Shown: piece by piece, positions 35,904 through 44,446 of the stretch
How positions within the stretch are numbered: the first letter of the stretch is position 1
Layout: every line of letters starts with the position of its first letter
Origin: Massilia sp. H6
GTDB lineage: Bacteria; Pseudomonadota; Gammaproteobacteria; Burkholderiales; Burkholderiaceae_D
DNA length: 64,000 nt
Assembly (NCBI RefSeq): GCF_024802625.1
Contig: NZ_CP103371.1
Span: 744,001-808,000, forward strand
Direction: 5' to 3'
Notes under the pieces: model-generated
What the model was told of the DNA's origin: nothing
Seen by the model: the letters and a program-made list of their open reading frames with translations, nothing else
Database searches by the model: none
Translations under genes and position numbers: made by a program

Positions 35904-38726
35904 ATGTTCCACATCAAATCACTCGAACTGGTCCACTGGGATTACTGGCAGCGGATCAAGAACATCCCGCTCGACGCCAAGATCATCACGATCGCCGGCC
36001 AGAACGGCTCGGGCAAGACCACCTTGCTCGACGCGCTGCGCACCTTGTTCGGCCTGGACTGCTCGATGGGCCGCACCTACAAGCACTATGCGCGCCACTC
36101 CGGCCAGCAAAGCGCCTGGATCCGCGCGGTGGTCGACAACAAGGCGGTCGGCAAGCAGCTGTCGAACCGGCCGTTCCGCCACTCCGGCTTCTTTGCCGAC
36201 GACGAAGTCACGCTGTTCTGCCAGATCCAGAAGAACGGCGGCGACTGGAAGCGCCAGTACCTGATGCGCCCGGGGAACGTCGACATCGAAGAAGTCACCG
36301 AAGCGACCGACTGGCTCGGCGTGGAAAACTACCGCAAGCGCCTCGCCTCGGCCGGCCTGTCGCCGGCCATGTCGAAGGTGCTGGCGCTGGAGCAGGGCGA
36401 GACCGACAAGCTGTGCGAATATGCGCCGCGCCAGCTGCTTGACCTGGTGTTCCAGGTCTTCGGCGACAAGGAAGTGCTCGATGCCTACGATGAAGCCAAG
36501 CGCCACCAGCGCGACACCGAGACCGAACTGAAACGTTTCGAGTCCGAGCTGGAAACCTCGCGCATCAATCTCGAGGGCTTGCGCCTGCGCGTGGCCAACC
36601 ACCACCAGTGGTCCGACCTGAGCAAGGAAAAGCACGAGCTGCAAGTAGAAGTGCTGCCGGCGCTGGAATACCACGAGGCGCGCGAAAAGACCGGCGCCAT
36701 CAGCCGCACCCTGCGCGAGGCGCGTAAGCCCTTGCTGCAGGCCGACTCGATCCTGGCCGAGAAGCGCCAGCAGCTGGGGGCGCAGCAGCGCGCCTTGACC
36801 GAGGCGCAGAAGCTGGAAACCCAGCTGGAGCAAGAAGGCAATGAGCTGGCCGTGCGCCTGACCGAAGTCAATCGCCGCCTCAAGCCGCTGGAAAGCCTGA
36901 TCGAGCAAAAGGAACGCCTGCACAAGCTCTCGCTCGATGCCGGCGCCGACATCGCCGAAGTATCCAGGCAGCTCGACGAAAAAGAAGTCGAGCTGGCCAA
37001 GCAGAAGGGCAAGCGCGACGCCATCGGCGCCAAGATCGCCCATGAAGTGGCGACCGTCTCGGCCTTGCAGGGCAAGAGCGCGATGCCGGAACCGGAAGCC
37101 CAGCGCCTGATGCGCCGCGCCCTGCGCGACGAGGGCATCGCACACGCCATGCTGTCGGATATCGTCGAAGTCACGGACCCCAAGTGGCAGGGCGCGGTCG
37201 AGGGTGTGCTGGGCGGCTATGCCTCGGTGGTGTTGCTGGAAAAAGCCAAGGATGCGCCGGCGGCCTACCGCCTGGCCGAGAAGGAGCGCTACCGCCACTT
37301 CATCGTGCCCGATTGCGTCGAGGCGCCGGTGGTCAAGGATGCCAGCTTGCTGTCGGTGGTGCGCTTCTCGGGCAAGGCTCCTGGCTGGCTGATCGACCAG
37401 CTCGAACGCATCGAGCGCGTCGACTCGGTCGACCAAGGCTTCAAGACCCGCGCCGACGAGTGGATCACGCCGGACGCCTACCACCGCGAACGCCGCGGCG
37501 GACGCTCGCTGTTCGTCGAAGCATCGCGCTACCGCTTCGGTTCGGCCGGCAAGACCCAGCGCCTGGAAGCGATCCAGAAGCTGCTGCCCAACCTGGAAGC
37601 ACAGGAAGACGCACTGACGCTAACCATCAGCAAGCTGGCAGGCGAGATCGGTGCGCTCAAGGGCCGCATTGCCGGCGTCGACGCCGCCAAGGAGCTGGCG
37701 GCGCGCCAGGCCGAATTCGAAGAAGCGCTGCGCGCGATCGCTCCGCTCAAGGCCGAGCGCCTGGAAGTGGGTGCGCGCCTGGGCGAGCTGTCGACCCTGA
37801 CCAAGAACGCGACGGTGGCGCGCACCCGCGCCGACACGGTCTGGCAAAACGCGCGCATGGCGCTGTCCGAAGCCGAAGCGGGCATGCGCCTGAATAACCG
37901 CCGCACCATCGAGCAGCGCGCCGAACACGCCAAGGCGCTGCTGGGCCTGCGCCGCAGCTGGCGCCATGTGCCGCAGAACTGGAAGAACGCGGCCTGGCGC
38001 GGCGCGCTGGTGGCCAAGCACCAGAACGCGCACCAGGTCAATTTGCGCGTATCGACGCTGGAGCACGCGCTGGCGCGCGAAGACTGGGAACTGGACGCTA
38101 CCGTCATCGACCAGTACGGCCGCCTGAACGACCAGCTCAGCGGCCGCCAGTCCGAGACCGAAGAACGCCGCTACCAGAACAACCGCGCCATCGAGGCCAC
38201 CGCCAACGCGCGCGGCGCCTATATCGAGCGCCTGCGCTACACGATCAAGGCCTATTCGAAGAACATCAAGGACCTGGGTGAACTGGCCGGCATCGACGTC
38301 CAGGCCGACCCGGTGCGCCTGGAGAACGACGACGTGCAACTGGCGCAAGCCGGCCTGCACGTGCGCTTCAAGTTCGACGGCAAGGACCAGATCGGCATGA
38401 ACGACGGCGAAGCCTCGGGCGGCCAGCAGGTGATGAAGTCGCTGGTGCTCTTGATCGGCTTGTTGAAGTCGGAAGAAGGCTCGGGCGGCTTCGTGTTCAT
38501 CGACGAACCGTTCGCCCACCTGGATATCCGTAACATCCAGCTGGTCGGCGAGTTCCTGAAGAACACCGACGCGCAGTACCTGATGACCACGCCGCTGACG
38601 CACAATACCGACGTCTACGACCCGTCGGAACTGACCTTGATCACCAGCAAGAAAAAGAAGGACGTGCAGTGGGCGCAGCCAATTTTCGTGCTGCAGCGCC
38701 GGAAAGAAGGGGCGAAAGCCGCTTGA
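35904..38726 (+). CDS. Short SMC/MukB-like ATPase
   Basis: 940 residues. ABC head N-half with Walker A GQNGSGKTT (32-40); coiled coils about 190-400 and 550-800; a hinge-like region about 410-545 (AMLSDIVEVTDPKWQGAVEG, VLGGYASVVLLEKAKDAP); C-half with signature SGGQQ (838-842), Walker B FVFIDEP (863-869) and D-loop AHLD. The arms are much shorter than in MukB (about 1490), nearer MksB or JetC. It should be the motor of a three-part chromosome-organising or plasmid-defence complex. Downstream there is no JetD/MksG-like nuclease. A terminator follows directly. Confidence 0.85.
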   Translation: MFHIKSLELVHWDYWQRIKNIPLDAKIITIAGQNGSGKTTLLDALRTLFGLDCSMGRTYKHYARHSGQQSAWIRAVVDNKAVGKQLSNRPFRHSGFFADDEVTLFCQIQKNGGDWKRQYLMRPGNVDIEEVTEATDWLGVENYRKRLASAGLSPAMSKVLALEQGETDKLCEYAPRQLLDLVFQVFGDKEVLDAYDEAKRHQRDTETELKRFESELETSRINLEGLRLRVANHHQWSDLSKEKHELQVEVLPALEYHEAREKTGAISRTLREARKPLLQADSILAEKRQQLGAQQRALTEAQKLETQLEQEGNELAVRLTEVNRRLKPLESLIEQKERLHKLSLDAGADIAEVSRQLDEKEVELAKQKGKRDAIGAKIAHEVATVSALQGKSAMPEPEAQRLMRRALRDEGIAHAMLSDIVEVTDPKWQGAVEGVLGGYASVVLLEKAKDAPAAYRLAEKERYRHFIVPDCVEAPVVKDASLLSVVRFSGKAPGWLIDQLERIERVDSVDQGFKTRADEWITPDAYHRERRGGRSLFVEASRYRFGSAGKTQRLEAIQKLLPNLEAQEDALTLTISKLAGEIGALKGRIAGVDAAKELAARQAEFEEALRAIAPLKAERLEVGARLGELSTLTKNATVARTRADTVWQNARMALSEAEAGMRLNNRRTIEQRAEHAKALLGLRRSWRHVPQNWKNAAWRGALVAKHQNAHQVNLRVSTLEHALAREDWELDATVIDQYGRLNDQLSGRQSETEERRYQNNRAIEATANARGAYIERLRYTIKAYSKNIKDLGELAGIDVQADPVRLENDDVQLAQAGLHVRFKFDGKDQIGMNDGEASGGQQVMKSLVLLIGLLKSEEGSGGFVFIDEPFAHLDIRNIQLVGEFLKNTDAQYLMTTPLTHNTDVYDPSELTLITSKKKKDVQWAQPIFVLQRRKEGAKAA

Positions 38727-38731
38727 AGCAG

Positions 38732-38754
38732 GGGAGCCGGAAGGCTCCCTTTTT
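38732..38754 (+). terminator. Rho-independent terminator of the condensin-like operon
   Basis: Stem GGGAGCC-GGAA-GGCTCCC (38732-38749) followed by TTTTT (38750-38754), 5 bases after the SMC stop codon. This ends the operon at three genes. Confidence 0.9.
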
Positions 38755-39098
38755 GCAGGTGCCGGCACCGTCGGCCAGGGACGACTTTTCATGCGATGCG
38801 CAGCAATGATTCGTGAGACTTCCAGCTTGACGATCTGCTATCTTCACGTCATGGTACTTCCCGTACCCTGAATCATGCCGCCGCCGACGGCCACGCGGTG
38901 CCTCTACTGAAGCGCTTCCCCTGCCTGGCTCCACTGGCTCGACGGCCGTTGCGCCGATAACGCGTCTCTGATCCCGGGCAAACCGGGCCAGCATTGCTTG
39001 TTGACAGCGTCGAGCCCAGCGCTCAGCCTCGATGGTTCGGCCAATCCTGCCGACACCCATCCCGGTACGTCGCTTCTCTCCTGAATGAGGCCCTCACC
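38755..39098. other. Intergenic region before the methanethiol oxidase gene
   Basis: About 340 bases with no gene. A short hairpin-like GGTACTTCCCGTACC lies near 38850. A TTGACG at about 38828 could be a -35, without a clear -10. No riboswitch consensus is recognised. Confidence 0.4.
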
Positions 39099-40505
39099 AT
39101 GCTGGACACCCTGCGTCCCGATCCCACCTTTCATCCATCGCCGCGGCTGGCAATGGAAGCCGAACCCGAACAACTGGCCTACACGGTGCTGCTGTCGCCC
39201 GACCGTGCGCGGCCCGACGCGCTGGCCGTGATCGACGTCGATCCGCAATCCGCGACCTATGGCACGGTCATCAGCCAGCTCGTCATGCCGCATACGGGCG
39301 ACGAATTCCATCATTTCGGCTGGAATGCCTGCAGTTCGGCGCTGTCGCCGATGTCGGGCCACGCGCACCTGCAGCGCCGCTATCTCATCATTCCCGGGAT
39401 CCGCTCATCGCGCATCTATATCGTCGATACCCAGCCCGATCCGAGAAACCCCATCCTGGTCAAGACCATCGAGCCGGAAGAACTGATGCGCAAGACCGGC
39501 TACTCGCGTCCGCACACCGTGCATTGCGGCCCGGAAGGCATCTACATCAGCACCCTGGGCGGGGCGGGGGCGGACGGCACGCAGGGGCCGCCAGGGGTCT
39601 TCATCATGGATTGCGAAAGCTTCGAGATCCTGGGGCGCTGGGAGATCGAGCGCGGACCGCAAAAAATGCATTACGATTTTTGGTGGAACCTGCCGCGCGA
39701 CTATATGGTCTCGAGCGAATGGGGCTTGCCGCCGCAGTTCGAACACGGCATCGTCGCCGAAGACCTGCTCGCCAATCGCTACGGCCACTCGGTGCATTTC
39801 TGGAACCTGCGCGAGCGCAAGCACGTCCAGACCATCGACCTCGGCGCCCACCACCAGATGGCGCTCGAGGTCCGTCCGGCGCACGATCCCACGCGCGAGT
39901 ACGGTTTCCTGGGCGTGGTGATCGATACCACCAACCTGGAAGGTTCGATCTGGACCTGGTGGCGCGAAAACGGCAGCTTCCATATCCGCAAGACCGCAAC
40001 CATCCCGGCCGAGCCGGCCGATGCCGACCAGCTTCCGGCGCTGCTCAAAGGCTTCGGCGCGGTGCCGCCCCTGGTCAGCGATATCGACCTGTCCCTCGAC
40101 GACCGCTTTTTATATGTGGCGTGCTGGGGAACCGGCGAGCTGCGGCAATACGATGTGAGCGATCCGTTCGCGCCCAGGCTCACCGGCAGCGTACGTATCG
40201 GCGGCATTGCGCGGCATGCACGCCATCCGAACGGCCGGCCATATGGCGGCGGCCCGCAGATGACCGAAATCAGCCGGGACGGCAAGCGCGTGTATTTCAC
40301 CAATTCGCTCTACAGCAGTTGGGACGCGCAGTTTTATCCGGAGGGCGTGCCCGGCGTGCAGCTGATGTGCCATGTCGGCGCGAACGGTGGAATCGAACTG
40401 GACCCGGCGTTCTACGTGGACTTCGGGCCGGACTACGCGGCGCACCAGGTTCGCCTGCAAGGCGGCGACTGCTCGACCGATTCATTCTGCTATCCGTCGG
40501 CTTGA
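39099..40505 (+). CDS. SBP56 family methanethiol oxidase / selenium-binding protein
   Basis: 468 residues. SBP56 homologues (MtoX in Hyphomicrobium) oxidise methanethiol to formaldehyde, H2S and H2O2 and are copper-containing. Conserved features: GDEFHHFGWNACSS, SGHAHLQRRYLIIPGIRSSR, YSRPHTVHCGPEGIYISTLG and QKMHYDFWWN, with many histidines for the metal. There is no visible signal peptide. The start at 39099 was chosen because GAGG precedes it, not 38994. It overlaps the membrane protein gene by 4 bases (TTGA). Confidence 0.9.
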   Translation: MLDTLRPDPTFHPSPRLAMEAEPEQLAYTVLLSPDRARPDALAVIDVDPQSATYGTVISQLVMPHTGDEFHHFGWNACSSALSPMSGHAHLQRRYLIIPGIRSSRIYIVDTQPDPRNPILVKTIEPEELMRKTGYSRPHTVHCGPEGIYISTLGGAGADGTQGPPGVFIMDCESFEILGRWEIERGPQKMHYDFWWNLPRDYMVSSEWGLPPQFEHGIVAEDLLANRYGHSVHFWNLRERKHVQTIDLGAHHQMALEVRPAHDPTREYGFLGVVIDTTNLEGSIWTWWRENGSFHIRKTATIPAEPADADQLPALLKGFGAVPPLVSDIDLSLDDRFLYVACWGTGELRQYDVSDPFAPRLTGSVRIGGIARHARHPNGRPYGGGPQMTEISRDGKRVYFTNSLYSSWDAQFYPEGVPGVQLMCHVGANGGIELDPAFYVDFGPDYAAHQVRLQGGDCSTDSFCYPSA

Positions 40506-41161
40506 ACAGCTCCGCACTCTGGCTCACCGTGATCGGGCTGGGCCTGTACCACGGCGTCAACCCGGCCATGGGATGGCCGCTGGCGGTCGCCAATGGCATG
40601 GCCGCGCGCCGGGCCAGCGCCGTCTTTGCCACTGTGCTGCCCCTCGGCGGTGGGCATTTCATGGCAACCGCCATCGTGCTGCTGCCATTCGCCTGGCTTG
40701 GCTGGTATGTGGAATGGAGCCGCGCCATACGCATCGGTGCCGGCGCGCTGGTACTGCTGTTCGGCGTCTTCAAGCTGGTGAAGCGGCGGCATCCCCGCTT
40801 GCTGGCACGCATTGCGCCCACCCGGCTTGCGTGGTGGTCGTTCCTGATGGCCACTGCGCATGGGGCGGGCCTGATGCTGGTGCCCTTCATGCTGGGACTG
40901 TGCACAGCGCCGGAAGCAGGCGCGGTGCAGGCAGGCCATGCCGCCGTAATGGATTACCTGGCGCGCGCGAACCTGGGTACAGCGCTGCTGGTGGCCGCGG
41001 TACATGCGGTCGCGACCATCTTCGCCGGGATCGGCATGGCCTGGGCCGTATATCGCTATCTTGGTCTACGCTTGCTGCGGCGCGCCTGGCTGAACCTGGA
41101 CGTGCCATGGGGGATCAGCCTGGTGCTTGCCGGTGCGGCGGGGATGGTACTAGGGATCTGA
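40502..41161 (+). CDS. Membrane protein coupled to the SBP56 gene
   Basis: About 219 residues with roughly six hydrophobic segments (SALWLTVIGLGLYHGVNPAMG, GGHFMATAIVLLPFAWLGWY, LAGAAGMVLGI). His/Asn-rich segments in the first helix and GLYHGVNPAMGW may be metal-contacting. The start is the TTG that overlaps the SBP56 stop. I do not recognise a characterised family; it may export or import a sulfur compound or metal for the oxidase. Confidence 0.7.
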   Translation: MNSSALWLTVIGLGLYHGVNPAMGWPLAVANGMAARRASAVFATVLPLGGGHFMATAIVLLPFAWLGWYVEWSRAIRIGAGALVLLFGVFKLVKRRHPRLLARIAPTRLAWWSFLMATAHGAGLMLVPFMLGLCTAPEAGAVQAGHAAVMDYLARANLGTALLVAAVHAVATIFAGIGMAWAVYRYLGLRLLRRAWLNLDVPWGISLVLAGAAGMVLGI

Positions 41162-41168
41162 CAGCTTG

Positions 41169-41205
41169 AAGGGCCGGGTTCTGTTCGACACAGTACCCAG
41201 CCCTT
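41169..41205. terminator. Hairpin between converging SBP56 operon and terC
   Basis: AAGGGC...GGGT (41169-41179) pairs with ACCC...GCCCTT (41195-41205) with one mismatch; the loop contains a small palindromic CTGTTCGACACAG. No T-run, so this is a weak or bidirectional terminator. Confidence 0.4.
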
Positions 41206-41224
41206 GGTCCTATCCACCTACGGC

Positions 41225-42190
41225 TTACTTGCCGCCGTCCTTGCGTGTCACGATCAGGCTGGCGATGCAGCTGCCGGCGATCAGCACGGCCACGATCGTC
41301 AGCGAAGCCTGCACCGGCACGTGGTACCACGGCATGATCAGCATCTTGACACCGATGAAGGTCAGCACCATCGCCAGGCCATACTTGAGCAGGTGGAAGC
41401 GGTCAGCCACGTCAACGAGCAGGAAGTACAGCGCACGCAAGCCCAGGATCGCGAACATGTTCGACGTGAACACGATGAAGGGATCGGTCGTGATCGCGAA
41501 GATCGCCGGGATCGAATCCACCGCGAAGACCAGGTCGGTCACCTCGATCAGGATCAGTACCAGGAACAGCGGCGTGACATAGCGCACCCCCGACTTGGTG
41601 ACGAAGAACTTCTCGCCATGGTCGTCGTCGCTGACCTTTAAATGCCTGCGTGCGAACTTCAGTACCGGATTGTTCGCCACGTCGGGTTCCTGGTCCACCG
41701 CCACCAGCATGCGCATACCGGTGTAGAGCAGGAAGGCGCCGAAGATATACAACACCCAGCTAAATTCGCTGACCACCCAGGCGCCGGCGCTGATCATGAC
41801 GGCACGCATGACGATCGCACCCAGTACACCGTAGATCAGGACCCGTCGCTGGTATTGCTGCGGAACCTGGAAAGCGGTAAAGATGAGCAAGAACACGAAC
41901 ACGTTATCGACCGACAGCGCCTTCTCGATCAGGTAACCCGAGAAGAACTCGAGCGCCTTCTGGTCGGCAATCGCTGAACCGACCGTTCCGTTCAGGTACC
42001 ACCACAGGCCGGCGTTGAAGGCCAGCGCCAGGCTGACCCAGACCAGCGACCAGATGCCGGCCTCCTTGACGCTGACCTTGTGCGCCTTGTTGCCGCCAAA
42101 GACGAACAGGTCGAGCGCCAGCATGACCAGCACAAAGCCGACGAAGCCGGCCCAGATCGGGCCACTTGCAATTGTTTCCAATCCGTTCAT
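41225..42190 (-). CDS. TerC family membrane protein
   Basis: 321 residues with about nine hydrophobic segments. TerC/Alx features: ALEFFSGYLIEKALSVDNVFVF with the acidic Asp-Asn, LILIEVTDLVFAVDSIPAIF and SNMFAILGLRALYFLLVD. The family is linked to tellurite resistance and Mn2+ export; acidic residues in the membrane could coordinate the ion. The start ATG overlaps the TGA of the upstream HPF-like gene by 3 bases, so it is translationally coupled. No yybP-type riboswitch is seen. Confidence 0.9.
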   Translation of the reverse strand: MNGLETIASGPIWAGFVGFVLVMLALDLFVFGGNKAHKVSVKEAGIWSLVWVSLALAFNAGLWWYLNGTVGSAIADQKALEFFSGYLIEKALSVDNVFVFLLIFTAFQVPQQYQRRVLIYGVLGAIVMRAVMISAGAWVVSEFSWVLYIFGAFLLYTGMRMLVAVDQEPDVANNPVLKFARRHLKVSDDDHGEKFFVTKSGVRYVTPLFLVLILIEVTDLVFAVDSIPAIFAITTDPFIVFTSNMFAILGLRALYFLLVDVADRFHLLKYGLAMVLTFIGVKMLIMPWYHVPVQASLTIVAVLIAGSCIASLIVTRKDGGK

Positions 42191-42594
42191 CGAGGCTCTC
42201 CTTGCTCATCGGTGGACAGGGTGACGTTGACCTCGGTGTCGTCTGTGTCATCCAGGTTCTGGACGGGTGCAGCCATGCGCTCGTGGGTGAATTTCCGGGT
42301 GCGCTCTACCGACCGTACCACGGCGCGATCGGCGCGCTCGGCGGCGCGGTCGATGGCCGCGTACAGGTCGGCCTCGCACTCGTCGATGATGACCTCGCGG
42401 CCACTGTCGAGCTGGACCTGGATCTTGCAGCGCTTGTCGACGCCACCACGCGGGCCATTGACGTCGGACAAGGACACCGCCAGCTTGCGCATATGCAGGC
42501 GAGCCCAGCCCAGCGCGGTGGATACCCGTTGCTCGGTGTACTGGTGCAGGGCTGCCGTCATGTCGAAGCCGTTTGCTTGAATCGCGATACGCAT
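42187..42594 (-). CDS. HPF/RaiA-like ribosome-associated protein
   Basis: 135 residues. The N-terminal HPF/YfiA-type fold (MRIAIQANGFDMTAALHQYT, RVSTALGWARLHMRKLAVSL) is followed by the conserved helix EADLYAAIDRAAERADRAV and a charged tail. Such proteins bind stationary-phase ribosomes. This is not the canonical hpf, which sits near rpoN/ptsN, so it may be a specialised paralogue. Start chosen at 42594 (GGGAGA upstream), not 42657. Confidence 0.8.
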   Translation of the reverse strand: MRIAIQANGFDMTAALHQYTEQRVSTALGWARLHMRKLAVSLSDVNGPRGGVDKRCKIQVQLDSGREVIIDECEADLYAAIDRAAERADRAVVRSVERTRKFTHERMAAPVQNLDDTDDTEVNVTLSTDEQGEPR

Positions 42595-42685
42595 GGAGAT
42601 CTCCCGTTGAAATGAAGCTCCACTATAACCAGCACGAATGCATCGTACAATTCGCATCTAAAGTATATTCACATCCAATTTTTCG

Positions 42686-43600
42686 ATGAATGGAATGTGC
42701 GTGGCAACACTCAACTATAAACATTTGCGGTATTTCTGGATGGTGGCCAAGACCGGCAGCATCGCCAAGGCGGCAGCCCAGCTGCACCTGACGCCGCAAT
42801 CGATCTCGGGGCAGCTGAGCGAATTTGGCGAGAGCCTGGGCGTAACGCTATTCCGGCGCGCCGGGCGCAACCTCGAACTGACCGATACCGGGCGCCGCGT
42901 GGCACGCTACGCCGAAGAGATTTTTACTACCGGTGACGCCCTGCTGGAGCTGGTGCGCGACAAGGACTTGACGACGGCGATGTCGTTTCGGGTTGGCTGC
43001 GCCGACTCGGTGTCCAAGCTGATTGTCTGCGAACTGGTGCAGCCGGCCCTGGCGTTGAGCGAACCGGTCAGGCTGATCTGCCGCGAGGGCCGGCTCGACA
43101 GCCTGGTGGCCGAGCTGGCGGTGCACCGGCTCGACCTGGTCATTGCCGATCGCCCGATTCCGCCTCAGTTCAGCGTGCGCGCCTATAGCCACCTGCTGGG
43201 GCAAAGCACGATGAGCGCGTTCGCCACGCCCGCGCTCGCCGACCGGCTCGGCCCGGCATTTCCTGCCTGCCTGAACGAAGCGCCGCTGCTCTTGCCGGGC
43301 GAGGATTTCGCCATCCACCAGCGCCTGCTGCGCTGGTTCGAGCACATCGACGTCCATCCAGATGTGGTTGGAGAGTTCGATGACAGCGCCATGATGAAAG
43401 CCTTCGGCCAATCGGGCACAGGGGTGTTCTTCGCGCCCACGGTGATCGCACCGCAAATATGCCGGCAGTACGGGGTGGTGGTGCTGGGCCAGGTCGACAC
43501 CGTCATCGAGCAGGTCTATGCGCTCAGTACCGAGCGCCGCATGCGCCATCCGGCCACGCTGGCGATCAGCGCGCTCGCGCGCGACGAACTGTTCGTGTAA
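42686..43600 (+). CDS. LysR-family regulator, NhaR-like
   Basis: 304 residues. The winged-helix N-terminus (LNYKHLRYFWMVAKTGSIAK, LHLTPQSISGQLSEFGESLG) is nearly that of NhaR, the sodium-responsive activator; the C-terminal part is the LysR effector domain. It diverges from the HPF-TerC pair, so it is a plausible regulator of it. NhaR's usual partner nhaA is absent. Start may be any of ATG 42686, ATG 42695 or GTG 42701. Confidence 0.8.
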   Translation: MNGMCVATLNYKHLRYFWMVAKTGSIAKAAAQLHLTPQSISGQLSEFGESLGVTLFRRAGRNLELTDTGRRVARYAEEIFTTGDALLELVRDKDLTTAMSFRVGCADSVSKLIVCELVQPALALSEPVRLICREGRLDSLVAELAVHRLDLVIADRPIPPQFSVRAYSHLLGQSTMSAFATPALADRLGPAFPACLNEAPLLLPGEDFAIHQRLLRWFEHIDVHPDVVGEFDDSAMMKAFGQSGTGVFFAPTVIAPQICRQYGVVVLGQVDTVIEQVYALSTERRMRHPATLAISALARDELFV

Positions 43601-43628
43601 TGCGACGGGCTCGCCGCGACGGGCCGGC

Positions 43629-44147
43629 TCAGCTGTGGTCGAGCGCCTTGCGCAGCCTGCGCCGCCAGCGCAGCAGGCCCGCCGAGTAGTAGCCGAAATA
43701 ACCGGCCGTCAGCCCCACGCAGAGCATGGTCAGCGGGCTGTCGGTCAGCCTGGGCGCTGGAATGCCCTTGCCCTGGTTGGCATAGATTTCCACGCCGATG
43801 TAGAGTACGCGCGCTACCAGCACCATCGCCATCAGGATGCCCAGGCGTGCGGCCGGGGTAAAGAAATAGCCTTGCGGGGTGTCCTCGTAGCGCGTGCGCT
43901 TCAAGGCCCATATGCTCCAGCCGATGCCAAATACGGTGCCAACCGCGAGGGCGCCCAGGCTGTAGGGCTGCGCGAGCAGCTGCGCAGCCGGCACCGCGAT
44001 CATGGCGCCGAACACCAGAACGCCCGTGTAGTGGCGCGAGACGATCGAGCGCTGCCGCGTCATGCGGGCCTTGATGCGGGTGTACACGCGCCACACCAGC
44101 AGCGGGGCCAGCACGAGCAGGGCGAGGGTAGTGATCGAAAGGTCCAT
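43629..44147 (-). CDS. CcdC/DUF1453-like membrane protein
   Basis: 172 residues with about five hydrophobic segments (LALLVLAPLLVWRVYTRIKA, LGILMAMVLVARVLYIGVEI) resembling CcdC/DUF1453 proteins. Function is uncertain: Bacillus CcdC is linked to cytochrome c maturation, but no such genes are nearby. It converges with the LysR gene. Confidence 0.6.
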   Translation of the reverse strand: MDLSITTLALLVLAPLLVWRVYTRIKARMTRQRSIVSRHYTGVLVFGAMIAVPAAQLLAQPYSLGALAVGTVFGIGWSIWALKRTRYEDTPQGYFFTPAARLGILMAMVLVARVLYIGVEIYANQGKGIPAPRLTDSPLTMLCVGLTAGYFGYYSAGLLRWRRRLRKALDHS

Positions 44148-44248
44148 GGTGCGTAAAAAAGAGTCGGGGCCGCCATTGTAATGGAGCGGGCCACGCGGAC
44201 GGCATCATGATAAGGTTGTCACTCCGCTATCCAAGAGGAGTGCCTGCC

Positions 44249-44443
44249 ATGAATGCCCCCCAGTCGACGAATTTCCCTGCGCCTGTTTCGATACACGCGC
44301 ACCGCGCGCCCGACCCGGCCCCGATCGAAGAACCGGCGCCCCAGCCCTTCGACATGCCCCAGCCGCACCACCCGCCGGGCCATGGCCACACGCCGTCCAA
44401 CGAAGACCCGGTGCCCGATCCCAAGCCTAGCGTGTTGTGCTGA
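44249..44443 (+). CDS. Small proline-rich hypothetical protein (64 aa)
   Basis: Strong AAGAGGAG is 8 bases before the ATG, which argues the gene is real. The peptide is Pro/His/Ala-rich (PHHPPGHGHTPSNEDPVPDP) with a final Cys and no domain. Its short histidine-rich tail could bind metal. It ends 3 bases before the converging sbtA stop. Confidence 0.5.
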   Translation: MNAPQSTNFPAPVSIHAHRAPDPAPIEEPAPQPFDMPQPHHPPGHGHTPSNEDPVPDPKPSVLC

Positions 44444-44446
44444 GCG

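Noticed and set aside
38727-39098. A JetD-like fourth gene after the SMC ATPase
   Set aside because: The terminator at 38732-38754 is followed by about 340 bases without a usable frame, and then the SBP56 gene, so no such gene exists here.
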